64,000 nucleotides of DNA from Dichomitus squalens LYAD-421 SS1 (taxonomy: Eukaryota > Basidiomycota > Agaricomycetes > Polyporales > Polyporaceae). The notes under the pieces were generated by a model. It was not told the origin of the DNA, searched no databases, and was given only the letters and a program-made list of their open reading frames with translations. Positions 1 through 11,330 of this stretch are shown here, piece by piece. Both the position numbers and the translations under genes were made by a program. Location of the stretch: positions 1,077,163 through 1,141,162 of the forward strand of contig NW_006766883.1 in NCBI RefSeq assembly GCF_000275845.1, written 5' to 3'. The first letter of the stretch is position 1, and every line of letters starts with the position of its first letter.

Positions 1-1320
1 GCTTCATATCCCACTGTTCTCATCGCTATTGTTCTTTTCGTCCATTGTACTACGTGGTCACAACACCACGTGACTCCTTTGTCCCCATTCGCTATTGTTC
101 TCCATCGTTATTGTCCTGTGACTATTGTTCTCCGATTAGTCAGCGACCGTGTACTTTAGTATATAAGGACAGGTCTTGCACTGGGCACCCCAGTTTGACC
201 TCTTGTACCAATCAAGCGTTCTCACTCCCTAGACCCCTAGTGACCTCGAAACCCCCAGACCCCCAGTGAACCAGTGTGCTAAGCTTGTCATCAGTCTGCG
301 TCCTCGTTGTGCATAACCTGCACACGACCCCTTGAGTGCTGACACGCTTCGCTGTAACAGATAGATGCCAAGATGTCATTGCGACAGCTCTAAAACGATG
401 GCAAAAGATGGCATTCGCTGGCAAAAGCCACAAATCGTAGGAAATAGGGAAGGTTCTCACTGGGTCTCAAGAGCAGGGTATGTCTTTCCGCAGGCAATCC
501 ATTCAGATGGATCGAAGGTTCGTGTGTCGCTGCTGGGAGGGTCGTCATCGGAGATGAATATAGTTGAGCTTCTAGACATAGGGATTATAGCGAGCAGTAT
601 TAAGTGACGGCGTAGGCTAGCAATAGCTCGTTTGTCTTCTTGCGATTCGAAATGCTCCTGACGTTGTCCGCCGCCTGCACAGGTGTGACATTGGGAGACA
701 GACTGAGTGAGGAGGTGTCACACTTCAGGCCTTCAGGCTAGATGTACAACAACCTATATTACACACATGGATGGCTGTGACACGAAGTAAGTAGCAACAG
801 ATAAACGTAGTTATAAGGACGTATAAGTAAGTGCGCCAACGACATAATATCCTCAAGGCCTCCCCGGACCGGTTCTCTCCCGACAGCCGCCTGGGATCAG
901 GCCTCGACCTGAGCACGTCAGATTTGTCCGGAGTATGGCGCAGGCCATCCGCAAATTTTTGTTCGATTTGACCGGACTGGACCAGGCATAGGCCTTTTTG
1001 AGGGGCCAATTTCGTCCGGATCAGGCATCATACATTTGGGCCTATTGCCGGGGGTCTTGCCAGCAGGCGGCGGCCCCCTGCGTGTAGGTACGCTGCCACC
1101 TGCCAGCTTGCACTGTCGTATCGTACTCACCTTGGTGTTTGCGAATGTACTTGCGGCATACGCATGGCAGGACAGATCCGGCCGCCCCCTGCGCAGGACC
1201 GAGGTCCATTAGAGAAGACTTGGATATGTCAATTGAACTTGATATGGTGAGGTTTGTGCTCTGTACGCCTAGCCTACACGTTACATGTACTCATAATCTC
1301 ACTTGGTTCAGGTTCGGCAA
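1..1320. other. 5' edge, no recognisable gene
   Basis: No open frame here resembles a known protein and none could be joined by plausible introns. The first 130 bases carry four loose copies of a CTATTGTTCT-like motif, near 26, 92, 107 and 122. A TATATAA element lies near 160. Around 860-1080 the sequence is rich in GGACC/GTCCGG-like words, which could be a worn repeat, but no terminal repeats or transposase are visible. Confidence 0.4.
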
Positions 1321-2337
1321 CTATGTTAGGACTCGTTCCGCATCAACCTCCACCATGACCTTCACGGCGGTCCCCTTCAGGTTCACGCTTCGGATCGCGC
1401 TACCATCCTCTGTCCTTTGCACTTGGACGAAGATATCGCTCCGCCTACCCATCTCCACCCCTTGCACGAGATGATATTCAAATGGACCGACTCCCTTTTC
1501 CCTCCCCTCCAACAGACTCAGATAGCAGCACAATGCTGCGCTCGCGCTCCCCGTACCAGGATCCTCCGCTGTGCCAATCATCCTCGTCCGGATCAGCCTC
1601 ACTTGGGCGCCCGTTGGAGCGTCGGGATCGAGGCCTCTCGGAGTATAGTAAAACGTGCCGATCAGGCCAACATTGAAGCCATCGGCATCTAGGAGGTCCG
1701 TATGATTGTAGGACTCCCCCCCCAGGAAACACGTCTTGTGTGAACGAACCAAGAGCTTCGAGGGTTGTTACATGCACGAGGACGAAGTGATGCCTTTCAC
1801 GATGGAGACTAGGGGAACAGTAGGTTCGCCGTTGGGGTTGGCGGAGGACAGAGGATGGACGAGGCGCTTGCGATGGATGCGCACGTCGTGCGCGACGTGC
1901 GGTATGGCGACGGAGGCAATGCTATTGGCCGCGTCGTAGCTCAATGGGATGTGACTGGCCAGGGCATGAAGCGTCTTGACCTGTGGGTAGCGATCTTGAG
2001 CGTAGTGCGATACGTAGATGGCAGCGCCGATCGTAGGATCTGAGGCATCTACGTGAGCATATGCGGACCCCAGGGGAAACACTTGTCTTGATAACGTACG
2101 GCCAGCGAAGGGGATTCTTGCATGTACGGTGAATATGTCGTAGTCCGCGACTTCGTCATCTTGACCTACTTCGTGCAGAAAGACGGTTTCGAAGTAATTG
2201 AACTCTGTCGCAATCTTCTGTCTCTGCTCCTCGGTCAGAAGACTACGAGTAGCCACCGGGACCAGAACAATGGCGAGCTGGTTGCCGGTGAACTTCTGGC
2301 GAGTGAAGACATCCAGGGTGACGAAGGCGAAGTTCAT
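1321..2337 (-). CDS. PhzF-like isomerase/epimerase, frame disrupted
   Basis: A member of the PhzF (phenazine biosynthesis-like) superfamily, cytosolic enzymes of the diaminopimelate-epimerase fold. The start at 2337 gives the family N-terminus (FVTLDVFTRQKFTGNQLAIV). A 60-nt intron at 2099-2040 restores the FAGHPTIGA motif at the junction, and the C-terminal half has the hallmark EDPGTGSAS. The catalytic Glu normally sits just after the GNQLAIV element; EFNYFET here is a plausible match. The frame breaks twice. Near 1785, after VKGIT, one base appears to be missing. At a run of eight C (plus strand, about 1716-1723) one base appears to be in excess. The middle frame (VHVTTLEALGSF) still looks like PhzF, so the two shifts offset each other. 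This could be a young pseudogene or two assembly errors. No intron with a workable phase explains it. Confidence 0.7.
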
Positions 2338-2432
2338 CTTGGAGAAGCCTAATGTTGTGTTTTGTGGTGATTTGAGCAAGAGAATGAAAGAGAGACGGTA
2401 GGGCACGGTGTTTGCCAGAGCCTCAGCTTCGG

Positions 2433-2440
2433 CTTATAAA
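2433..2440 (-). promoter_or_regulatory. TATA-like box of the PhzF-like gene
   Basis: TTTATAAG on the minus strand, about 100 bases before the ATG at 2337. Spacing and sequence fit a fungal core promoter, but this is inferred from position only. Confidence 0.35.
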
Positions 2441-2862
2441 GCACGCCTAGCAGTATTGAGTCATTTCAGCCTGTGTCCGAAGCACTCAATAAGTCTATAC
2501 ACGAGTCGACTTACTACGATGCTCGTGAGCTGAATCGAGCGGGCGGCGTGATATCACGACACTGCGGCGCTCAACTCCGAGTCGCTACTGTTTGGTCCTC
2601 GTGCTCCAGAAGGGCGGTTAGAACCCAGCCTAAGCTATGACACACAGCACGATCTAATGTCAGAAGGATGATATTCCAGGATTTCAGTGTTCACAACCTC
2701 CGAGCATTATATAATTACTGAGTCGCCGTAAGGATCATGCGTATAAGTCCGGTGCAAGTCCATGTGATGTGATAACGCATGGAAAAGGGTTTCTACGAAC
2801 TTGGAGATAGACGGAGAAACCCAAAGGTACCGTCTATGTCAATCCAGGAGTGCTATCGCACT

Positions 2863-4336
2863 TCAGACGGATTCCTGAGAGTAGATGTTCTTGGACGTCA
2901 TACGGACCGTCGATCCAGCCGTGAACCGCTCATCCAATTTCTTAAGGAGACGAGCGGGGTGGAAGAAGTTCAGTGAGAACATTGCCAACACAACCATGGC
3001 GCCATCAAGGACGTCTAGACCGGATCGTTAGGCCACTGCTCATATCGTCGAGTAAGTGTGTACGATGCTCACTGAAGTAGACCTCGGTTCTAATGATGCG
3101 ACCGTGGAATCCATCTGAAAGCTCAATAGTACGGTAGATGGAGCTGATGGACACCAAAGTCAAGTTCGGAGCTCGGATGCCGGTCCGACTAGTGGACATA
3201 CCGTATAAAAAGGAAGAGCGACTGGGAGAAAAGGCCAACAACCAAAAGCTTCGCCGCGGGGTCCATGGGAGGGTGATTGAAATGTTCCACAACCGACTCG
3301 TTCGAGATGTTGTTGAGCAAGAGTGGCCTTGCGGGATTCTCCTTGAAGTACCGAATGAAATACTCTATCGCTAGGATGCAGAATATCGACAGAGACACTA
3401 GATGAGACAGGAAGTGAGTGAGTGCAATGTACCATGCCGTCAAGGGGCTGGAAGGCCTACCTAGCTGGAATACAATCCCAGCAAGCATGATATTGGATCC
3501 CTAAGGAAGTCGTTAGGCGGTATACTTCGCCGAGTGGCTATCACTCACCAATTGACCGGTTTTACTGTCGTCGGCAGTAGCGGCGATTCCACCGCCGGCA
3601 GACTGGACCAGCAGTGCGACGAAGTCCTGAGTATTTCAGTGTCAATAGTATTCCACACGCTAGTGACACCACCCTGTAGACAGTAGGTTCACTCACAGCC
3701 GTAAAGAAAATTCTAGAGTCTGCAAAGTCGCTCCTAGTCAGCGCCGTCAAGATGGAAACTGTGAGTAACTCACAAAGGCGGGCGCTGAGACGACTATATT
3801 GCGGTCCAAGATGAGTGGACAGCCGACCGAACGAGATGAAGATGGCACCAATGAGCGGCGTGGGGGCAACGATGGTACAGACAATTCTGCAGGGCCCGCA
3901 GTCAGCGTCAGGTTCGCACCTGGTTTGTAGAGTGCGTACTGTATCATGTACGGATTCTCAGCAAGCGGCTGGAACGTCGACCACAGCCGCCCACCCCAAC
4001 CGATCATCTCGCCGACACCCGCAAGAACCACCGTCGCTAGAAGCCACCAAGCACGATACCGGATGGCTTGCCCGAAGTGGAGCACTGTCAAGGCCATAGC
4101 AGTGGTCAGCGGTCGATGAACATCTGTCCAAAAGTAATTTGCTCACGGGTAGACAGGGTGAAGAGAACGGCGAAAATGTAGCACACCCACTGGGTGGGCA
4201 TATAACCGTAGAACGGTGAGATGAGGTTGCCGTGTGAGTCGTACTCAGGGTCAGCATCTTTAGCCCACCTCAGAGTCAGCTACACCCTCTACGGATGATT
4301 TATCAAATACATACCATTGCCTAGGTTGGAGCTCAT
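2863..4336 (-). CDS. RTA1-family membrane protein
   Basis: A fungal seven-helix RTA1-like (lipid-translocating exporter) protein of 316 residues. Relatives are linked to resistance to toxic lipids and 7-aminocholesterol in yeast. Ten exons close perfectly: 4336-4315, 4257-4147, 4084-3940, 3886-3774, 3719-3697, 3626-3549, 3500-3461, 3397-3202, 3143-3073, 3014-2863. Family signatures appear in order: YGYMPTQWVCYIF (TM1), GQAIRYRAWWLL, GEMIGWGGRLWS and NPYMIQ, SRIFFTADFVALLVQSAGGG, LAGIVFQL, FCILAIEYFIRYF, then RSIYRTIELSDGFHGRII and the TEVYFNVLDGAMV motif formed across the last intron. No residue essential to the fold is obviously missing, so the gene looks intact. Its transported substrate cannot be told from sequence. 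Confidence 0.93.
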
Positions 4337-6102
4337 TGTGTGGCCCATTGTTAACCGGGTGATAAATTATGAAGGTGACGAGACAATCGACGCTTGGAAA
4401 GGCACTTGGAAGAGAAGACGAGGAATGCCTTAGGAGGTACATGTTCCTGCTTTTAATTCGTTGATGACCAGTTTGGAAGAGTGCTGCGCGCTACGTAAGT
4501 CATTGCGGAACTGTCGGCGTTGCCGAGGTTGACGTGCTGCGCTCCTCGCGGTGAGATGAGGCAGTGAAGGGGATCGAAATTATGTTGCTTCATAACTTCC
4601 CTGACCATTCTCGTACCACATATTCCTCGAATACTGGCTCATCAGCTTTCACACTGAGGCGTACAATACGGAGGACATGTATAGCTATATAATGGCCGCT
4701 GCCACAGCCTATAAAGCTCCTAGATCAGTAGGAGCGTTGTGAGGTAGCACCCACCCCTGTAGTCGCCGAGCTGATGCGCTCAGAATCGCGCAGCGGGAGC
4801 GAATGCTCATGTTGACCGAAGCGGAGAGTGTCAAACACAGCCGCACTGCGCATGGAAGTATCTGAATGCTCAAACTTTTGCGCGAGGTACAGCGCTCAAC
4901 GCGCACCTCGCTTGCGCAACTAGATACCGGTGCACATGTTTCAGCCTCATAATCGTGGGTGCCTTTACGGCGCTGGGCCTGCACCATTTCGTCTCGCGGT
5001 GAGCTGGCGCCACTCCGAGTCGGAAGGAGTGTCTGCATGGAGGCATCACTTGAGACACGACAGCCACGGCCTCAATCCTACACGTACGTTTATGGCGGTT
5101 GAACCACTGTGAATATCGCGAAACCTACCGGTCTCTCATGCAGCAAGCGCAAAACGCGGACACAGTAAGTTGCGAGCCACAGGCGGCTCCCAGCAACCAA
5201 GATGTTGGTTGCTAATCCCGAAGGCTTGGAGATCTGCAGAATGAGTACGCCGCTGACATCGTCGAACAGCTTGGAATTCGATGACCAAGCCCTACGGATC
5301 CTGCGCAGAAATATAAGATAAGGAATCTGCCATCAAATCTGAGAGAACGCGACCGACCACAACCATCGTGGCCGTGCCAAGACTTCGTGAAGGCGATGCG
5401 CTCACGGACCGGCATCCATTGCGGAGACGATACAACTATAGTGCGTGGAAGTCGCTGCGCCCCATAACCCGCAGCCACAGCGAGGTGCTCCGGATTGATC
5501 GCAACCACAGCGAGCCCCTGTGATCTAGATAGCCATTCCGGGGCTTGGTGAGACTGGCTCAAATGACGCGAACAGATGACTCGCCTCACCTGTATTGCTT
5601 AGGGAGGTAAATCAGCTTGGTGGAAGTTGTTCACTTCACCGTGATGGAAGTGAAAGGAGGAGACAGTACTCTCTCCTGCATCGCCACGCGGACTCAAGCG
5701 CGCGCCGCCACCTGAGCGACACGCTTGCGACTATTCCTCCATCCTGATCCACGACATTATCAGTCTTGTTGCGGCCCTTGTGTGAGCTCATCTCTACCCA
5801 ATGAGACACCTGTCGTTTTGTAAACAGGCCGAGGCCGACCAGCGCACGGTACCTTCATCGTGCATCTATCCAATGCCAGCAGCGGGCCGTTTCAAGATCG
5901 ATGTCCCTGCGGCCAGACTCGGAATTCGTATCGACGGCCGGCACAGGGAATACAATTAATATTACGACGTACACGCGAGTTTTTGCTTCATGCGTACATT
6001 CGAGATGCAGCAATCAGGCTCTCCGGTACATGAACGGGAACTTTGTCTGAGTTTGTGGAAATTACCGCCGATTCTGGTGGTATGACGAACGTGATTGACA
6101 TC
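4337..6102. other. Long intergenic stretch, no gene named
   Basis: Contains short TATA-like words (about 4686 and 4708) upstream of the RTA1 gene. A minus-strand open stretch at about 5370-5560 has coding-like composition (AVVAINPEHLAVAAGYG) that vaguely recalls a WD40-repeat strand. I could not extend it with credible introns and do not call a gene; it may be a relic. Confidence 0.35.
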
Positions 6103-8188
6103 TCATATTTGTACGCCTGTAGGTCTGTCCATGTTATATGATGCAGATGGGGTACAGGTACCCACACTCATGCTGCTTGGGTCGACGAACCGGCGGCTTT
6201 TTGCTGGTAGAACGCGCTCCAACGCGCTGAATCCAACCCATTCCGTATCCAAGTCCTTGTCTAATGACTGAGCTAATGTCTGACGGATATTGAGTCTGTT
6301 CAAGTGGTTATCCGTGAGCCATCAAGTCACTAGCAAGCTGCATAGTCCGCTCACGTCGCAAGCACCGAAAATGCGTACACTGGTCGTGCACGGTTAGACA
6401 TGTACTCTTCAGTCTGAAACAGTCCTAGACCATCTCACCATGTGCTGTAGTGAGGCTAAATGAAACCAGAATGAGGTTGGTATCCTCAAACAGAACCTGG
6501 TGGTATGATCAGAATGAACCTTGCACCATGACAAGCCTAAGGAGATGGGGATGCTTTACAATGCATAGACAAGCAATGCTCAGCAGACTGCCCAATCCCA
6601 GCCATTAGTGTTTGCTCAGTCCAACTGAAATGAGGTTTATTCACCAGGTGAGCGTCCCTAAACATTCAAGTCAGCACCGACTTAAGTGCATAGTATAAGC
6701 GGTTACCGGTGCATTACCTGTACTAAAGGCATAGATGCTGAGGACCTTCAGGAGAGCGTCAGTGCTGATGTAACGTGAGTTCAATGACGCTCCGTGGCAA
6801 AGTGTGGTAAGGCCACCCACCGCTTCACTCCAGTTCGTCTTTTGTATAAGGCGGTAACAAGGATTATGGCTATTGTAACATCTCCTAGCGCAAGAGGGGC
6901 GTAGACTCCGGCTACAAGCCACTGGGGTCATCTGATAAGTCTCGAGCACGTCGACATACAATGCTTTGCGTACCTTATAGTGAAGCCAGCTCTTGAAGGT
7001 GGGGTGCATGAAGCTGTAATAGAGTACACTCGGTCTCAAAATCTCATGAAGATGATTGTAGAACGTACATTTGCGCTGTCAGAGCTGTGGCAAAGCCTGG
7101 ATACCAGGCATTGAGCTGCATATACACAGATTCCTACAGACATACTCACCGATTCCCCATAGAATCAATATGATCTACATAGAACAACGATCACTGCTTG
7201 ATTACGACGGAAAGTCATGACGAAGCACCCTACCACTGCTGCGATGACAGCTTGCTTATAGTAACCTAGAGGTAAGACTGAGTAGAGTAAGCGAGATCCG
7301 ACATTCGTCTTCATATTGAGTCGAGAACCTCACCGAGGTAGACCCGGCGGATGTAGAATCTGTGAGCCGATAGGAGTTGAGTTCATCATGCGACCTGACA
7401 AGTGACGACCACCGTACAATTGGCAGAGCAGTACGATCATGACCTGTTGCACCACATGATTAGCACCATATACGTTCTCTCCGATAGCTACCACGTTGAT
7501 CACCCACCACAGTCACAGGCAGGAGCTGAGATTACAATCACGCTACTCGCTCGCATCATTGTGGAGTCGTGTCATGAATGCTGATGCATACCCTCAGAGA
7601 CCTGTAGCATGCATGAGCAACTGTGGGTACGGACTCATATCTCCAGATGTACTTACAAAGTTGGAGTGGATAGAGAACTTGGGTTGCCATAGTTGACGAC
7701 CAAGTAGTAGTACCTGTAATCAATGCTTGCATCCAGGTTTCCTCCGAAATGTCAGACAACGCCGTGTACTCACCCCCAATGCATAGATAACGCCGTGTGT
7801 GCCGTCTCTGCTGTCCTGTAGAGGGTCAGGATGTCAGTTTATTGCATGCATGTATATCTCGCTAGGGAGTCACATCAATGCAGCTACCTAGAGGCTAATA
7901 TCTCAGCGATAACCGCGAAGAACAAATATTTAATGCCTACCAAGGCCTTAAGCACACCGCAGTCTTTATAGGTGTGGAAGTACCAGTATGCTTGACATAA
8001 CAAGACACCATAGAACCTGCTCGAAGTCAGTGGTCACGACGAGGCCCACATAGACAGATAACATACAGCAACCCGACAAGCAAGGCAAAGAAGCCCCAGG
8101 AAAGAGTGACTTGTACGTCCGGAATGTCATCGGATACCGACGCGAGAAGCGACGCCGATATGCTGAGCGACGAGGGACTTGGCGACAT
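6103..8188 (-). CDS. DUF6534-type multi-pass membrane protein
   Basis: A seven-helix protein family expanded in Agaricomycetes, of unknown function. Verified exons from the 5' end: 8188-8067, 8016-7941, a 14-nt exon 7887-7874, and 7815-7774. At least six more follow. Spliced segments match the family: VQVTLSWGFFALLVGLL, CQAYWYFHTYKD, KALVAALMTAETAHTA, YYYLVVNYGNPS, CQLFYIRRVYLG, then the DUF6534 core LALGDVTIAIILVTALYKR, RRTGVKRTDALLKVLSIY and AFSTGTLTCLLSIACL, each formed across GT-AG junctions. The last exon, ending at 6103, starts LNIRQTLAQS, where relatives have their LN(A/I)R end of the last helix, followed by a soluble tail. The junctions between about 6480 and 6300 are unresolved, so the exact C-terminus is uncertain. 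Confidence 0.78.
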
Positions 8189-10089
8189 AGCAGGGTTCCG
8201 ATGCCCTGCCCGACGCCTCTGTGGGTTGGAATATATCCACTCGGGCGAAGACGTGAGACGCCGACATGGTCCCCCGTGGCTTTGCGGCCGGCGAAGGTGA
8301 GACCCGGATCCTGACTGCGAGGCTGCGCCAACGACGTATCGGCTCGTGAGTCTTCGACTCACAGAGATCTATAGCGCAAAGGAGCCGAAAAGTTCATGGA
8401 CGCAGACATATCAGGACGCGAGCCGAAGTCGCACTGCAAGATTCAAGTCTCGCTGCAAGACCCGTGCCCCCTGTACCAGGTGATGCATAGCCACCTAAGG
8501 GACTAGCTGTCATTAGCTTCACCGCGCACGATAGAAGGGGTAACTCACATCCCACCTATCGACTAGACATAGACGCGTATACTCTCCAATGCGGACGCAC
8601 AGCTCTCGCGAAACGTAAAAGGTGCACAATTGGACAGAGAAAATTGGACGATGCATTGGAGAGCGATTTCGATGCCATCGGCTACGCGACTCTTAGCAAA
8701 CGCCGAAGAAGCCACAGTGCGTAGGACCGCGCCAACTGTCGTAGAACCTTGCGAGAGGAGGGCACCTATAAGCAACAGCTGTCAGCGGTCTAGGAATCGA
8801 ATAGGCCGACAATGCATCAGAGGTAGAGACTTACGTACGTTGAGATTGCACCATGCTAATGATACCGTCAACTTTAGCGGGTTGAGAACTCTCGCCCAGA
8901 AATCAGAGTTCCCCTAGTACCACACTGCATGCACAATGACGCCGGAATACTGTATGAACCCAAGGGACTATGCCGCCATGGCTGGACATATGCAAGGTAA
9001 TCACCGTGGCAACTTACCGATCTGACCAACTGACGCAATGAATGGTGCATAGATGTCTACGGGGCCCGGAAGCGAGTGAGCCATCCATGTATGAAAATTG
9101 CATATTGAAACCACGGAGTCGCAGAGGGCCGGAAAGGCCCCGAAGGTTCAGAGCTCGCGATCGGAGGCTATGAGACCCACCCCACCGGAGTAAGATTTCG
9201 TGTGGGCCGTACGTACTACAGCTACGTGTACGACTCGACGCCGAGAGATACATACACGGCGTAGCATGATCTCAGTGTGCAAACGAATCCATCCATCTGC
9301 CCCCAATCCGTATCTTCGACTATAATAGTTCGAGACTCACCTGATTCTGTGTAGTCGGGCGCGCATAGGTGTCGCGTGGCGGCAGTCTGTTAAGGCAAAT
9401 GGACCCTCGGACCACCGATGCCTGTCTCAGAGCAGCAAGAATTGATATTAGCCGTAGGCCATGCACGTCAATCGGGATGCGCACGAGCCCGAGAGAAAAC
9501 GATGAACGGACGAGAAGCGGCTATCCACTGGCGTCGGAGAAGGTGTCCCGGTAGAAGCCGTATGACCGGAGCTGATGAATGCGAGCCATTCTGCTTTAGG
9601 CATGCGTTTCAGATTCCACCGTCTCCGGCTTCCAAGCATAGTAAGTTCCATGGTCTCATGGTCGCGTAGCGTGAACGTTGACTTCCTTCTGGGATGGACT
9701 ATAATTCACGCATGATGACTGCCTAGTGAGTTGATATTGCCAGGCGCGGTGGGTGTTACCAACCGCCTAGCATCTTCGGTAGACGTTCGAATATGTCAAG
9801 TAGCTCGCACTGGCAGCATACAGGAAAGGCGCGCACTGAGCAGTCGCATTGGTCACTTTGTGGCCGATGAGAGCAAGCAAGATGATCACACATTTGCATG
9901 ACGAGCTCGGTAGAACAATCCTCTCTGATACAACAATGTGGATACATCGAAAGCTCGATAACGATGATGAACGGTTGATACAGCACTGGAACCTGAAAAA
10001 ACAGCTTGAGATTTCCCTTCGATTGTAGATCGTGGCATACTATGATCTTTCCTGGAACGGGCCAGCAACCGTCGCGCGCGCGGAAGAGA
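8189..10089. other. Gene-poor stretch, possible decayed gene
   Basis: Minus-strand fragments at about 9100-8850 (DIYAPFIASVGQI; WARVLNPLKLTV) are separated by sequences that look like introns (GTAAGT near 9017). The pieces do not assemble into a protein I recognise. This may be a lineage-specific gene or a decayed relative of the neighbouring membrane proteins. Confidence 0.3.
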
Positions 10090-10891
10090 TCACACTGCCC
10101 ACTTCTTCCACTCGCTTCCCTCTGGAGGCTTCACCGTAACCGGCGCCTTCTTCACCTCGTCCCAGTTCGTGCTGAGGGTGGTGCCGCCGCTCTCCGAGTA
10201 GCTCTTCATCATCGCACGACGGGTGTCCTCGTCGGCATCGGCGTACAGCTTCTTAAAGAACTCGTTCACGGCAGCGTCTCCGCCTGCATTGGGGTCTTGG
10301 TCGCTTGTAACCTCCTTCTCTTGAGACAGGATCTCGGAGGTGATGCCGTCCCAATTCTTCCGCTGCTTGCGCACCGTCGTGCTAGTCGGCGCGGAGCTGG
10401 CGGGGAAGGAAGCAAGGGCTACACGCAGCACGGCGATTCAGACATACGGTATTGGTGTCGCAGACGCAACAAGGGGAACATACGATCTGGAGCGTCGCCG
10501 GTGAGGGCTCCCCACCGTCCCAGCGCCATCTTGGCGAAGCGGACCTCAATCTTGACCTTTCCTACGGTGTAGCCGCTCTTCTCCGTGTCGATCTGGCCCT
10601 TGAGGGGTTCGAGAACGAGGGACTTGTCGCCGTAGGTGTAGGTGAACTAGTTGTGCCACAATCGCGAGCGTCTCCGGTGAATCCTCGTCTCATGGAGCGA
10701 TGTACAATGGGAGCGTTACCTTCCTGGGCTCGAAGGTGATTTTGACTTGCTCTGGATCCGCGCCCTTTTCAAAGATGGAAAGGGTGAGCTTGTCCTCGGT
10801 CTCGTAGAACTCATGTCTAGATGGGCCAAGGCTTATCAGCCTAGCCCTGCAAGAGTCCAGCGCAGATCGAGCCGCACCGTGGAGTCGTCAT
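10090..10891 (-). CDS. SGT1: SGT1-type co-chaperone (CS + SGS), no TPR
   Basis: Hsp90 co-chaperone of the SGT1 family, which links Hsp90 to Skp1/SCF ligases and to kinetochore assembly in yeast. Four exons (10891-10878, 10816-10720, 10646-10484, 10418-10090) give exactly 200 residues. The 14-nt first exon encodes MTTPR and splices into HEFYETEDKLTLSIFEKG, the first strand of the CS domain. The CS domain runs to about residue 91 (VGKVKIEVRFAKMALGRWG). After a short linker the SGS domain follows, with the diagnostic NWDGITSEI, SDQDPNAGGDAAVNEFFK and SGGTTLSTNWDEV, ending in PPEGSEWKKWAV. The N-terminal TPR domain of plant and yeast SGT1 is absent, as I recall for other Agaricomycete proteins. 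Expressed in the cytosol; intact. Confidence 0.93.
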
Positions 10892-11330
10892 GGCTCAGAT
10901 GAACCCGATGAAGTGTCTGAGGGAGTCCGGAGAGCACAGAAAGTACGGAGAGTGCAAGGAAGGAGAAACAAGACGAGCATAGTACATAGCCCCTAGGACG
11001 ATACATGGACGAAAGCGGCAGGAGGCGAATATTCTAGCAATGCACGTGAGGGACGCGACGCGCGCTCAAAGGCGGCGGTGATCACGCGGGGAAATGGCGG
11101 GAGATGGGATCGGGGCGGGGCAGCTGAGGCTGCGGGAGAGCCGGGCCTCGAGACTCGTCCCCGACGTCATCCCCAAACTCGGTGGCAGACAATCCATCCA
11201 ACCCAATCCAGACGCGGTCTCCACTTATGTCCAGCCCCGCATCTCCCGTCTGCCTCTTCTCTCTCGCTCTCGATCCATACATATACCACTCATCCTCACT
11301 CTACTGATCTTCACCCCTCCTCGATCTGCC
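10892..11330. other. Divergent promoter region, SGT1 and GST-domain gene
   Basis: Holds the 5' regions of two genes read away from each other. A CT-rich stretch just before 11331 (about 11255-11330) is the type of pyrimidine tract often seen at fungal transcription starts. No other feature is seen. Confidence 0.4.

Noticed and set aside
860..1130. Transposon terminal repeats
   Set aside because: GGACC/GTCCGG-like words recur but no paired ends, target duplication or transposase frame was found.
1735..1780. An intron explaining the PhzF frame break
   Set aside because: The only GT...AG pair here (about 43 nt) leaves the wrong phase and would remove a segment that still resembles the PhzF family.
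10006..10572. Plus-strand 188-codon frame over SGT1
   Set aside because: Opposite strand of the well-supported SGS domain exon.
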